Shown here: positions 1-9,562 of the stretch, one piece after another
Layout: every line of letters starts with the position of its first letter
Position numbering within the stretch: the first letter of the stretch is position 1
Assembly: GCF_963678245.1 (NCBI RefSeq)
Contig: NZ_OY782776.1
Location: 186,001-250,000, forward strand
Direction of reading: 5' to 3'
Length of the DNA: 64,000 bases
Source of the DNA: an uncultured Sunxiuqinia sp.
Lineage (GTDB): Bacteria; Bacteroidota; Bacteroidia; Bacteroidales; Prolixibacteraceae
Made by a program: the position numbers and the translations under genes
Notes under the pieces: generated by a model
The model's input: the letters and a program-made list of their open reading frames with translations, nothing else
What the model was told of the DNA's origin: nothing
Database searches by the model: none

Positions 1-65
1 TCTAGTATTTTGGATCTATTATCTAATATCTTTCACTTGAATTGCTCTAAGCATTCATTCTCTCC

Positions 66-1193
66 TTACTCGTTCCAGCGTTGTTTGACGGTGCTCAAAA
101 ATTGCCGTCCGAAAACGATGCCGATGCCGACGATTCCACCCAGGAAAATCCAGATAAAAAGGATGAGTGGTCGATTGGGTTTTGATTTTTGCAAGGGGAC
201 GCGCACCGGTTCTACAATAGTAAGTACCGGCGCATCTTCTTTCACTTTGATTTGTGCTTGCTCCAATTGTTTGGCCAGTTCAGAATACACCGAAAAGGCA
301 ATGTTATATTCACTTTGAAGCCGTTCGACTTCCGTTTGAGCCATGGCCGAGGATACGTTTTTATTTTGATCGCGAAAGCGGGCCAACCGTTTCTGAGTCT
401 CTAAAAACTCTTCTTTCTTTTCCTGGTAGCGATCTTTGATAAAGTCGAGCTGCTCCTGTGCTTTTTGAATCCGGTAGGTGGTGATGTATTTCTGCAAAAG
501 AATTTGCGCTGTATGGGCTACCTGAGCTGCTAACCGGGCATCAGGAAAGTTAGTCGAAAGGGTCAGAATCCCTTCTTTATCATCGATGTTAAGAGAAATT
601 TGGGAGTTTAATGCTTCTAATACCTGATTTTCTTTCGCCGTGAGCGTTATAATTTGCTTGTCGGTGTTGCTTGTTGGTTGTTGGTCTTCAGTTGTCGGTT
701 TTAGAGCACCGATGATGACCCCGGGTAATCCGATTGTATATTTTTTGACATTGCTCAATACACCTGCTTTTTTGTATTCGGTGTAATATTCGAATAAGGT
801 AACCGGTTGATTGAGTCCGTCAATTTGAAAGCTGCTGTTCATTAATTCGAGTCGAAAGGGAACTGACTGCATAATTTTCGGATAAACCATGGGGGAGAGC
901 GTTTCTGTTCCGCTGCTCATATCCATGTTGAATCCGGCCATTGCTGCCAGCGAGGATAAGCCTCCCAATTTTGATCCTCCGGACTGTGCACTTTGCGGAA
1001 CCATGGTTGTTTGTACCGTGTATTCCTTGGGGCTGAGTATGGCGATAAGCAGTCCCAGTACCGCACCAATAAGGATATACGTGATGATTATACGACGGCC
1101 ATCCCAAAGGTGTTTTACCAGAGCAATCAAGTCGATTTCGTCGTTGTTGGCTGATGACTGTTGTGTGGGTGTGTTTTCTTGATTTGTTGTCAT
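66..1193 (-). CDS. Wzz-type polysaccharide chain-length determinant protein
   Basis: A 375-residue inner-membrane polysaccharide co-polymerase. It should set the chain length of, or help export, the surface glycan made by a cluster that probably continues left of the window. Visible features are a Thr/Ser/Gln-rich cytoplasmic N-terminus, a transmembrane helix at about residues 35-55, a long periplasmic region with a coiled-coil stretch at about 235-320 rich in Gln, Glu and Lys, a Pro-rich stretch just before the second helix, and that second helix at about 343-363. This two-helix, Wzz layout is characteristic. No tyrosine-kinase domain follows, so it is the short form. It lies downstream of an SLBB exporter on the same strand but is separated from it by a 650-bp repeat-rich spacer, so co-transcription is uncertain. 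Confidence 0.88.
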   Translation of the reverse strand: MTTNQENTPTQQSSANNDEIDLIALVKHLWDGRRIIITYILIGAVLGLLIAILSPKEYTVQTTMVPQSAQSGGSKLGGLSSLAAMAGFNMDMSSGTETLSPMVYPKIMQSVPFRLELMNSSFQIDGLNQPVTLFEYYTEYKKAGVLSNVKKYTIGLPGVIIGALKPTTEDQQPTSNTDKQIITLTAKENQVLEALNSQISLNIDDKEGILTLSTNFPDARLAAQVAHTAQILLQKYITTYRIQKAQEQLDFIKDRYQEKKEEFLETQKRLARFRDQNKNVSSAMAQTEVERLQSEYNIAFSVYSELAKQLEQAQIKVKEDAPVLTIVEPVRVPLQKSKPNRPLILFIWIFLGGIVGIGIVFGRQFLSTVKQRWNE

Positions 1194-1845
1194 GTTGGTT
1201 ATCTGTTATCGTACGTTCGTTTTTTCTTGATATCCGCTAATAGGGGATTGTTGGTTTTAGTGCTTTATATCTAATGCTTTGTAGGTGACCTTGGTTTTGC
1301 TAAGGTTGCTTTGGCTCGTCATCCTGAATTTGTTTCAGGATCTGCTGGCGATATGCTCCATCCAGATGTAAGCAAAAAGCTCCGAACCATTTCTCCTTCT
1401 TTTTAAGGAGGAGTCCCCAAACGTAGTGCCGGGGGAGGTTGTTGCTTGCGTTGGGGCGTTGCCCCAAACCTCTTTTCATTTCATTTCCTTAGATGAAAAG
1501 AAACGAAACAAAGAAAAATCAAGTCAACCCGAACCCTGGGCCGGGCGTTTTGACGGACCTTCGCGTTTTTCACTTTTCGGTGAAGTGGGGGAGTTGATTG
1601 TCACATGCTATAGCTCGTCATTGCGAGCAAAGCAAAGCAATCTTTCAGCGGTTTACTGGTATCTCACCCTCTTGGCTCTTTGGTTCTTTATTCTTGGATC
1701 TAAAGTCTAATTAGCTAACGTCTTGTTCTTTCATCTGGTTACTCTGCCTATCCGGTCATCCGATTATCTATAAATCTTGATTCTAGCATCTTGGTTCTTG
1801 TATCTAGGTCTAATATCTTAAATCTGGATATCCGGTTTCTGTTGT
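1194..1845. repeat. 652-bp spacer made of dispersed non-coding repeat fragments
   Basis: I see no gene here. The stretch is a patchwork of elements. An inverted repeat at 1321-1341 has arms ATCCTGAA and TTCAGGAT around a 5-nt loop. A block at about 1383-1560 includes CCCCAAACCTCTTTTC and an A-rich AGAAACGAAACAAAG run. A second element at 1616-1648 begins CGTCATTGCGAGC. From about 1670 to 1835 there is a low-complexity series of TCT(A/T)G and TATCT words. The first and third elements resemble dispersed repeats I recall from many Bacteroidota genomes. The 94-aa open frame across the block is a by-product, because its Ser-Leu-Arg-Ala-Lys-Gln-Ser segment is simply the translation of the CGTCATTGCGAGC element. 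Confidence 0.6.
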
Positions 1846-4185
1846 TTATCTCAGTACCGCTGTGATGGCAATGGCCAGAGAAGAGAGGGCGCTGGTAATT
1901 GAAATCCACTTTCCGGTTTGATCCGGGCGATTGTTTTCGGGTTTTCGGGGAACGATGATTTCTGTTCCTGCGTTGACCTCCGGGTAATTCTTAAACAAAA
2001 ATCCATGGGTGCTGGCTGTTGTTCCATTGGGGTATTTAACGTAAACTTTCCGCTTGCGGGTTTCTTCGTCAAAACCACCTGCTTTATCGACATAATACAA
2101 CACTGATTTTCCGGGTTGAAAAGTCAGCGACAGTGGATTCATGACATTACCACTCACTTTCACGGTTTGTAAGCGTTTGGGAATGCTGAGGACATCACCG
2201 TTCATCAAAAAAAGATCGTTTTGGCTATTCGGGTTGTTGATAATCTCTTGCAGCTCGATGCCAACAACCTCGCTACCCAGTACCTCGCTGTAGCGCCTAA
2301 AGATAGCTCCTTGTGGAAATGCATCCGGTGTAAGTCCCCCCGCTTTACTTAGCAGATCAGATATTCTCATGCCCCGGGTATTTAGGGCATATTCGCCGGC
2401 CCGTATCACTTCGCCCTGGATGTATACTTCCCCGGGCTGCAGATATCCTGGAGCTGTTGGCACAGAGATGCGATCGAATGGTTGGATCAAAAACCGACCG
2501 GTTGGTGAATCCATGTTCAGCTTGCGGTCTAATGAAAAATAGAAGGTGTAACGCAGGGTGTCTCCATACTCTGCTTCTTTTTCGGGACCTAAGCGACGTG
2601 ACACCTCAATCGCGGTGCTGTCGGCTCCTTCTTTAAATCCATTGGCGAGGTATATAACATCGCGTAAGGTCATCCCATCCATATAGGGGAGAGATCTTGG
2701 GGTGTTGACCTGTCCTGAAACACGCACTGTTTTTTGCTCTTCCAGTTGGAAGTGTGATTTTATCCGGATCTCGTCTTCTGGTTGAAGAACAATGTCTTGT
2801 GTGCCGTTGAGGATGTCTTTGAGTTCAAAACTAATCAGCTTGGTCGACAGGTCATCATTATAACGAATAAGATGTCCACCTTTTAAATAGGCATCGGGAG
2901 TGATGCTGTCGGCCCTGGAGATCAACTCCGAGAGTTTGAAGTTGTTGGTCAGTTCATATTCTCCGGGACGTAAGACGGAACCGCTTATGGTAACCCGGTT
3001 GGCAAAGGAACTCAGAATTTTTGATGCGACTAACCGGTCGCCGTTTTCAAGTTTTATGGATGAAATCTGATCTTCTGTAAAGTCTTTGATTTCCATTCCC
3101 TCCTGTGTTTTCCGATAAAGCTTCATGCGGTGGATATAGGTTTCATCTGTGTAACCTCCGGCATAGGTGATTAGCTGTGACAGGTTTTCATTTTCTTCAA
3201 GTTCAAACTGGCCGGTTCTTTTAAATGCCCCATTAACCTGAACTTGCTTGAGGGCCGTTGGAATAAAGATGATATCCTCATCCTGTAGAATGACATTCTC
3301 TGACAGGTCGCCTCCAAGCAGGTATTTATAGATATCAATGGCTTTAAAAAGCTCGTTGTTTCGTAACAGTTGGATTTCGCGAAATGAGCCAATACTGTTG
3401 GGGCCACCTGAGAGGTACAAGGCATTGAAAACACTAGCTGTTGCTGGTAGCGTATATGAACCGGGGGTTTGTGCTTCACCAATGATGTTGACTCTGATGG
3501 AGCGCATTTTTCCTAAGTCGATCTGAGCAAAGGTGCTGGGCTTTTGGCCTTTCATATCGGCATAAATGGTTGATAGCTTACCGGTTAATTTTTGTTCTGC
3601 ATCGGCAAAGGGGAGTCCGGCAATATTAACCGGGCCAATATCGGGGATAATAACCTGCCCGTTTCTATTTACATTTAGTTGATAGGATGCTTGCGAGTTT
3701 CCCCAAATGACAATCAGGATTTGATCCCCAATGTTTATGCGATAGTTTTTCGGAGTTGGAAGATTGGGGTTGGGCTCAAAGCTAACATTACTTCTTCTGA
3801 AAAGGAATGCTCCAAATCGGGTGTCCCGGGAAGCGTTGATTGCAGCCTTTTGAGTGGTTGGTTCTTTTTCATCTGTTGTGTTTTCTTCTACTTCTTCTTC
3901 CACAGCCTGAGAGTCATCCATCGATGATTGTTGGTTGTCCAGACTGTCCAGACTGTCCATCCTGTTGAGCATTTCCTGGATTTGTTGCTCACTGGCTCCC
4001 TTTTGTCGGGCGACCTCAATAGCGGCTTCGCGTGATAATCCACTCTGGTCAAGGGCTTCCTTGGCTTTCTTGACCTGGTCGTTGCTCAGCTCCTTCACAT
4101 TAACATTTTGAGGAAGCTCTTGTCCTTTCAGTTGAATCGCGAAGCAGATAAATATTAAAAATATGAGAGACGATAAGGATTTCAT
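1846..4185 (-). CDS. Extended SLBB-domain capsule polysaccharide export protein (paralog A)
   Basis: A 779-residue outer-membrane polysaccharide exporter of the Wza/Poly_export type in its extended Bacteroidota form. The N-terminal signal peptide ends near Lys-Gly-Gln at residue 22 and has no lipobox. A charged helical segment follows (about 25-110, with Gly-Leu-Ser-Arg-Glu-Ala-Ala-Ile and Lys-Gly-Ala-Ser), then an acidic Ser/Glu/Thr linker. The Poly_export domain lies at about 145-235 (NYRINIGDQILIVIWG), followed by about six soluble-ligand-binding beta-grasp repeats with the (V/I)xGxVxxPGxY pattern. The last 20 residues form a hydrophobic helix ending in Arg, which may cross the outer membrane as the Wza C-terminal helix does. 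It is strongly similar along its full length to the 802-aa protein at 6396-8804. Two exporters in one module is unusual. Confidence 0.9.
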   Translation of the reverse strand: MKSLSSLIFLIFICFAIQLKGQELPQNVNVKELSNDQVKKAKEALDQSGLSREAAIEVARQKGASEQQIQEMLNRMDSLDSLDNQQSSMDDSQAVEEEVEENTTDEKEPTTQKAAINASRDTRFGAFLFRRSNVSFEPNPNLPTPKNYRINIGDQILIVIWGNSQASYQLNVNRNGQVIIPDIGPVNIAGLPFADAEQKLTGKLSTIYADMKGQKPSTFAQIDLGKMRSIRVNIIGEAQTPGSYTLPATASVFNALYLSGGPNSIGSFREIQLLRNNELFKAIDIYKYLLGGDLSENVILQDEDIIFIPTALKQVQVNGAFKRTGQFELEENENLSQLITYAGGYTDETYIHRMKLYRKTQEGMEIKDFTEDQISSIKLENGDRLVASKILSSFANRVTISGSVLRPGEYELTNNFKLSELISRADSITPDAYLKGGHLIRYNDDLSTKLISFELKDILNGTQDIVLQPEDEIRIKSHFQLEEQKTVRVSGQVNTPRSLPYMDGMTLRDVIYLANGFKEGADSTAIEVSRRLGPEKEAEYGDTLRYTFYFSLDRKLNMDSPTGRFLIQPFDRISVPTAPGYLQPGEVYIQGEVIRAGEYALNTRGMRISDLLSKAGGLTPDAFPQGAIFRRYSEVLGSEVVGIELQEIINNPNSQNDLFLMNGDVLSIPKRLQTVKVSGNVMNPLSLTFQPGKSVLYYVDKAGGFDEETRKRKVYVKYPNGTTASTHGFLFKNYPEVNAGTEIIVPRKPENNRPDQTGKWISITSALSSLAIAITAVLR

Positions 4186-4449
4186 GGCAGTGTTAGTTTA
4201 AGGGGATGTGAATAATCTTATTATAAAGTGTTGATTCGATGTATTTTAAGAGTATGCTTTGTTGCTTTTTTGTCGCATGAAACGAGCAGGTAAAATTCGT
4301 ATACATATGGAATGATTATAAGTGAGTTTTCTATCTTTTTCAACTGAAAGATATAAATTATAAATGGATGAAGATTAATCCGGGTTGAAAATTGGTGACG
4401 GAACTTGTGAAAATCTGAAAATGAACATCCTGTTTTTCCATACATTTTT

Positions 4450-5283
4450 TTAATGTCCGGGTGCCCATGGCATATAATAGTCGCTTCGTTGTACCGAGCT
4501 CGATAGCGGAATTGCCACTCCCACTTTGAGTCGGGTAATCAAAGTTTTCGCATGGTTGCGATCACCTTCACTTGTATAATTATGCACGGCATCCATCACA
4601 TCCGAATTGATCAGATCCATGTTGAAGGATAAAATGAGGTTCCAGTTCTGTTTAAAATTAATTAATGTTCCTGCTCCAGCCGTATATTGAGCCGAACTGC
4701 CGGGCAGTGGATTATAGCCTTGCCCTTTCTTGAAAATGTTCGGTGAAGCTTCCCCTGCCGGAACTTCGTCATAATTTAGTCGAGTTTTGAATTGGTTTGC
4801 TCCAATACCCATTTCGACAAACGGGTCAATGCGGTTTTTCTTTTTGCTTAAGCTGGTAAATTCCCTGAAATAATAACGGATAAAACCGTAGAGCGATTTG
4901 CTTTCGGTTTCGTAGTTTACCGGGGCCTGGTATAGGCTTAAAAAAGCTGCATGATTTCCAAATGCCGAAAAAACAGGAAGATCGCTGGAGCCCTTTAGCT
5001 TGCTAAGTGTGAGGTTGACTCCTGTTTCCCAACGCTTTCCAAATGTGTGTGAAAGTGCCATGTCGAACGAAAACGCCGGCTCATGACTAAATTCGTTCTC
5101 CAGAAAACTAAGGGATGGTGTAAACTCGGAAGCAATTCCATTTATTCCCGGTTGGAAAGAAATGATCCATTGGTTTTTGCCGATTTCTCCGGGTGGATTG
5201 CTTTTTGCAACCCCCGAACAGCAAATGATTATACCAGTTAATAGTATTCTTATTTTGATCCTTTTTGGATTGATTCTAAGCAT
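4450..5283 (-). CDS. Outer-membrane beta-barrel protein of the capsule module
   Basis: I prefer the start at 5283, giving 277 residues beginning MLRINPKRIKIRILL, because a signal peptide follows at once (hydrophobic run ILLTGIIICCSGVAKS). An in-frame ATG at 5391 would overlap the upstream gene and bury that signal inside the protein. The mature part has alternating polar and aromatic strands ending in short turns, with a weak terminal strand, which looks like an 8- to 10-strand outer-membrane barrel. No catalytic motif is visible. It lies between the regulator at 5366-5911 and the SLBB exporter at 1846-4185 on the same strand. That suggests an accessory envelope role in polysaccharide export, but this is inferred from position only. 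Confidence 0.7.
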   Translation of the reverse strand: MLRINPKRIKIRILLTGIIICCSGVAKSNPPGEIGKNQWIISFQPGINGIASEFTPSLSFLENEFSHEPAFSFDMALSHTFGKRWETGVNLTLSKLKGSSDLPVFSAFGNHAAFLSLYQAPVNYETESKSLYGFIRYYFREFTSLSKKKNRIDPFVEMGIGANQFKTRLNYDEVPAGEASPNIFKKGQGYNPLPGSSAQYTAGAGTLINFKQNWNLILSFNMDLINSDVMDAVHNYTSEGDRNHAKTLITRLKVGVAIPLSSSVQRSDYYMPWAPGH

Positions 5284-5365
5284 ATTGAGTGTGAGATTGG
5301 ATTGTTTTTTTAGATCAGACTTTGTGTTTACTTCAAATAACTCGGCTCCTTTTTCTGATCGATTG

Positions 5366-5911
5366 TTATTCCTTAGGAATTGATTGATCATTGGTCCATA
5401 TCAATAGCGTTGGAGTATTTCTCAGGTAATCATTCATTTCCTCTTTCTGAATGCTTATGTAACGTATTTTTCGATCTATTATTTTCTCAACCTTACTGAT
5501 GTAGTTATTAATCAGGTTGCTGTCGATCTGATTTCCAACCAGTATGATATCGATTATTTTCGAGTCGATGCCTTGGGCGAAATTGCCGGAGAGGTATGCA
5601 GCATCAACATTTTTTAACCGTTGTGCAATGTTTTCAATGATGGTATCAATTCCGACCATTTTTAAAATGATGCTATTAATATCGTTGAACAACGGGTGCT
5701 CGGTATTTGCCTGAAAATATTTTTTATTACCATCAAAATAGCTTTTTAGCAATCCCGCTTTTTCAAAACGGTTTAGCTCGATTCGGATAGCATTGGATGA
5801 TTCACCGAACTCTTGCTCCATACTTCTCAAATAACTCTTATTCATCTTATTAAGGAAGAATTTGAGTAGTATTTTGATTCTTGTTTTTGATGTGATTAAG
5901 GCTTCGAGCAT
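5366..5911 (-). CDS. Winged-helix regulator with degenerate nucleotidyltransferase domain
   Basis: A 181-residue cytoplasmic protein. Residues 1-75 form an ArsR/MarR-like winged helix: ITSKTRIKILLKFFLN, a recognition region with SNAIRIELNRFEKAGLL, then the wing GNKKYFQANTEHPLF. Residues about 100-170 resemble the minimal nucleotidyltransferase fold. The usual G-S-F-x-x-G...D-x-D signature appears as SGNFAQG followed by IIDIILVG, so one of the two metal-binding aspartates is gone and catalysis is doubtful. Genes of this kind are, as I recall, common beside Bacteroidota capsule clusters and presumably regulate them. Here it sits between the two SLBB exporters. It reads as a regulator with a possible ligand-sensing domain, not an active transferase. 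Confidence 0.75.
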   Translation of the reverse strand: MLEALITSKTRIKILLKFFLNKMNKSYLRSMEQEFGESSNAIRIELNRFEKAGLLKSYFDGNKKYFQANTEHPLFNDINSIILKMVGIDTIIENIAQRLKNVDAAYLSGNFAQGIDSKIIDIILVGNQIDSNLINNYISKVEKIIDRKIRYISIQKEEMNDYLRNTPTLLIWTNDQSIPKE

Positions 5912-6395
5912 GCGTGTGTTATTAGGGGTGATGAGTATAGTTTTTTGTTGCCAGTTTTTGGTTATCAGTTAATAATTGTCGGGTATTCGTGATTTTGTTC
6001 TTTTGTTTTCACCCCCTATATTTCCTGAAGGGAATTTGGGGTTCGACGAAGATTGTTGAGGTTTGAATGTTGTCCATTGTTTTTCAGTTCTCGCTCGTTC
6101 GTGTCTTCGTGTTTTCTCGGTGTGCCGACTTTTCACAGCTCCGCCTCCTCAGTCCCAATTTGCTGAGTTTAGCTTCGATTAAAAATAGATAACGTCTATG
6201 AAAAAGTGGACATTAATGAGTAGCAAATTTACTCAATATGTTTAAATGTATGTTAGCTTAACGTAAAATTTAATAAACGGTTCATTTTTTTTTATGAGTG
6301 GGGGTATTCCTACTCATGAACGAACATTTTGGGGGTTTACTTTTCCGTTTTTTAATCGAACTTGACTTTATTCGGTGGTTGAATTTGGTCAGGTT
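5912..6395. other. 484-bp intergenic region without a gene
   Basis: It lies between the end of the 802-aa exporter gene and the start of the regulator gene, both on the minus strand. The half nearer the regulator is T-rich, and the part at about 6186-6300 is strongly AT-rich, as expected for a promoter region. I could not pin down a convincing promoter box or a terminator hairpin. The short open frames here (for example 6298-6537 on the plus strand) lack recognisable protein features. Confidence 0.5.
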
Positions 6396-8804
6396 TTATC
6401 GTAATAAGGCAGCTACGGCTACAGCAACTGATGAAAATGTACTGGCAATAGCCAGCCATTTTGAGGTGTTGTCTCCTTTCGGGCGCTCGGGTTTTGAGGG
6501 AACAACAATCTGGCTGCCGGGCTCTGGTTTTGGGTAATTTCTATTAAACAGTCCTTTGGTGATCTTGGTCGTTCCGTCGCTATATATAACGAATACCTTT
6601 CCTTTTTTGGCATCGCTGCTAAATCCTCCTGATCGGTTGATGTAGTATTTCAGCGACTTGTGGGGTTGGTAGGCCAAGCCAATTGGGTTGAGCACTTCGC
6701 CCGAAATACTCACTTCCTGTACTTCCTCGGGCACAATGATCTGGTCGCCTTCACGCAAGATGTAATCATATAACGATCCCGGATTTGTCATAATGTCTGC
6801 TAAACGGAGTTCCAGTTTCCGGTAGCCATTGAGTTGCTCCTGTGCTTTTTCCGTTAGGCTATCGTCCAGAGCCGTATGGATAGACTGTTTGACAATATCT
6901 TCTTCCATTTGCCGTCGCTGTAATATCGCCCCTTTGCTAAACGCTTGCGGTGTTAATCCTCCCGAACGCTTAATCAAGTCGGAAATTCGTTCTGTTTTGC
7001 TGCGGAGACTATAGGGGCCGGGATAAACAACTTCGCCCTGAATGGTGACGGTTCGTTGTTGGTTGTATGAAGGAGCTTTACGCACATAGATGTAATCGTA
7101 GGGTTTTATTTCGAAAGCGGCATCATTCTGATCGAGTGCTAAATTTCGGCTAATGTCAAACTGGAAGAGCGATGCCAGCTGGTTGGTTACCGTTGCCGCG
7201 GTTTCGTGATCGTGACGACGTGCCAGCTCGATGAAGGATGAACTGGCCGCTTCGGTAAAGCCTCCTGACAAAAAGATCAGGTCTTTCAGGGTCATTTGTT
7301 CCAGGTATTCGTATTCGCCTGGATTTTGCACCTGTCCAAAGATTCGGACAAAGCGACTTTCGCGCATGCTGAAAATATCCTTGATGATCACCTGATCCTC
7401 CCGTTTTAGTGAGATGTCGTTATCTCCATTGACAATCTCTGAAACGTTAAAGGCGGTTGTTTGCGGGGTGAGGTCGGCTCCCAAACGCAGAAGTACGCCG
7501 CGGTTGCTAAATACATTTTCTTTTACGCCGTCAGCTTTTTTGATTAGGTCGGACAGCTTCATGCCATCGGTAAGGGCATAAGTGCCGGGACGGAAAACAG
7601 CTCCTTCGATACTCACCCTGTTTTCATAGCGATCGATAATTTCTCCGGCTTCAATCAGGTCTCCGTTTTGAAGGATGAAATGATCGAAATTATCACGGAC
7701 TACATCGATTACTTTTAGTTCGCGACCTGTTGTGCGGGTAATGGTCAGTCTTTCGTGGTAGGCCTGGTCGGTAAATCCGCCGGCATAGCTGATCAGATCG
7801 GCCAAAGTCTCCTTTTCGGTAAGCTCAAAGTAGCCTTCCCGTTTAAAGGCTCCCGATAGTTCAACCCGCTTTTCGTAGGTCGGAATTAAAATCAGATCCT
7901 GATCACGCAGAGAAACATTATTATTGATTTTTCCATGAATCAGAAAGTTGTATACATCGATAGTCGCCACTTCTTTATTTTGACGCAGTACTTTGATTTG
8001 GCGAAATGACCCGTTCTCGTTCGGTCCACCGGAGAGGTATAGCGCATTAAAGGCGCTTGCTGTAGCGGGGAGTGTATAGGTTCCGGGAGCATTAACTTCG
8101 CCAACAACGTTGATCTTTATCGACCGTAGGTTATTGATACTTATGCTGGCAAAGGTATTCGGGTTTTCACTGCGCATCCCACTATAAATGGCTTGTAGGC
8201 GCTGGCTGATTTTTCTTTCGGCTTGGTTAAAGTTCATCCCGCCAACATGCACGGGGCCGAGGTCGGGAATTTGGATGTCTCCATTGCCATCAACCTGGAG
8301 TTGGTAGGTTTGCTGACTTGCTCCCCAGATGTTGATCGTTAGTTGATCGCTGTTGCCAACCACATAATTGTCGGGTGCCGGTATGTTTATCGAAGGTTCG
8401 AAGGTTAAGTTGTTTGCATTGAATAAGTTAAAGCCATAAATCTTTTTGTTTTTATCTGTCGTTTGGATGTTTGCTTTCGTTGAAATGCTGTCGGCGCTAT
8501 ATGTTGTTTCATCGCTCGTTTGGTTGTCTGATGGTGCTGTTAGTTCACTGCCATCCATTTGTAGTTTTTGGATTCGAGACTGTAGTTGGTTGATTTGAAG
8601 CGAGGAGGCACCTCTTGCTCTAGCCAACTGTATTGCTTGCTCCATGGTTAAGCCACGGCTGTTTATTTCTTCTACAATTTGCTCTACCTGTTTATCACTT
8701 AATTTATCAACCTGAATATTTGGCTGAACTTGAGCGGTTGATAACAGGTGAATGAGTAGTAGCGTGAGCCCAATGGTTGCTTTACAAATTTGTTTTAGAT
8801 GCAT
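6396..8804 (-). CDS. Extended SLBB-domain capsule polysaccharide export protein (paralog B)
   Basis: An 802-residue paralog of the protein encoded at 1846-4185, with the same order of parts. There is a signal peptide ending at about Thr-Ala-Gln (residue 25), an N-terminal helical segment with Gly-Leu-Thr-Met-Glu-Gln-Ala-Ile and Arg-Gly-Ala-Ser, and a Ser/Thr/Asp linker. The Poly_export domain starts near residue 145 (DNYVVGNSDQLTINIWG). A run of SLBB repeats follows, and then a hydrophobic C-terminal helix ending in Arg. Shared blocks such as TYTLPATASAFNALYLSGGP versus SYTLPATASVFNALYLSGGP show a duplication that has since diverged. It is the first gene of the minus-strand module, so it is probably transcribed from the AT-rich region at 8805-9100. 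Confidence 0.9.
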   Translation of the reverse strand: MHLKQICKATIGLTLLLIHLLSTAQVQPNIQVDKLSDKQVEQIVEEINSRGLTMEQAIQLARARGASSLQINQLQSRIQKLQMDGSELTAPSDNQTSDETTYSADSISTKANIQTTDKNKKIYGFNLFNANNLTFEPSINIPAPDNYVVGNSDQLTINIWGASQQTYQLQVDGNGDIQIPDLGPVHVGGMNFNQAERKISQRLQAIYSGMRSENPNTFASISINNLRSIKINVVGEVNAPGTYTLPATASAFNALYLSGGPNENGSFRQIKVLRQNKEVATIDVYNFLIHGKINNNVSLRDQDLILIPTYEKRVELSGAFKREGYFELTEKETLADLISYAGGFTDQAYHERLTITRTTGRELKVIDVVRDNFDHFILQNGDLIEAGEIIDRYENRVSIEGAVFRPGTYALTDGMKLSDLIKKADGVKENVFSNRGVLLRLGADLTPQTTAFNVSEIVNGDNDISLKREDQVIIKDIFSMRESRFVRIFGQVQNPGEYEYLEQMTLKDLIFLSGGFTEAASSSFIELARRHDHETAATVTNQLASLFQFDISRNLALDQNDAAFEIKPYDYIYVRKAPSYNQQRTVTIQGEVVYPGPYSLRSKTERISDLIKRSGGLTPQAFSKGAILQRRQMEEDIVKQSIHTALDDSLTEKAQEQLNGYRKLELRLADIMTNPGSLYDYILREGDQIIVPEEVQEVSISGEVLNPIGLAYQPHKSLKYYINRSGGFSSDAKKGKVFVIYSDGTTKITKGLFNRNYPKPEPGSQIVVPSKPERPKGDNTSKWLAIASTFSSVAVAVAALLR

Positions 8805-9562
8805 TATGTCCCTTTTTCTAAATGTGTTAGTTGTGTAAAATCGGATTATTTACTGTTCAGCTGTTGTTGTTGAACTTGGTAAAGTTGTTGTTTTTATTAC
8901 AGAGTATGATGTTTTTAAACGATAAAGGTTGCTCTTTCGTGGTAAAAAATAGATATCTGTATAACTTGTCTGTTTTGCTTTTCGTATTCGTAGATGTTAA
9001 CTTTTCGAAACTGTGACTCCTTAGTATCTTATTGCTGAATTTGTTTTTTATCATCTACTAAGATTAATACAGCTGCAAGAAGCAATTAGCAAAAATACTC
9101 AATCAGATTAAGTTAATGTTAGGAGAGTGTAAAGTTTGATGAGTTGCTTGTTTTTCTACATAAACAGGCCTCTATAGCTCATGAACGGTGTTTTTCGGAT
9201 TTTATTTTTTTTAACTGAATACCGATTGGGGAATGTCATGGGTTAGTATTTATTTTTTTAGTATAGAGCGGCACATAAAGATTCTGAGAGCACTATTTGT
9301 AGGAATGATGTCAGATTATGTTATTTATTGACATTCTAAATAACGATTTCAAATGACAACAAGAATGACACTACCTTTAGTTGTTTTTAAGAGCCTTGTT
9401 TATTGGAATCGAAACCAAAAGCCGGAAAAGAAACAGCTGATGCAGATATTTATACGAAACAAGGAAATGAGGAACCAGAAGAGCTTATCGTAAACGGAAG
9501 TCAGGTTGGCGGCGTATTGAAATGTGGATTTGGATATCAGTTGTCGATTTGTTTGTTGCTCG
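8805..9562. other. 758-bp AT-rich intergenic region without a gene
   Basis: It separates the capsule exporter gene from the MFS gene, both on the minus strand. It is the likely site of the promoter for the exporter module and holds many poly-T tracts. Two open frames of 65-75 codons overlap on opposite strands at about 9400-9630. Neither has a recognisable motif, and one runs into the MFS coding region. I see no tRNA, repeat array or clear hairpin terminator. Confidence 0.5.

Noticed and set aside
1426-1710. 94-aa open frame on the plus strand
   Set aside because: It consists of translated dispersed repeats, including the CGTCATTGCGAGC element. There is no protein-like conservation pattern and no neighbour in the same direction.
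4221-4445. 74-aa open frame on the minus strand before the 277-aa barrel gene end
   Set aside because: AT-rich composition, no domain, no signal peptide. It fills the gap between two genes without evidence of its own.
9121-9400. Search for a tRNA or small RNA in the long gap before the MFS gene
   Set aside because: No cloverleaf or clear hairpin plus T-run could be drawn.
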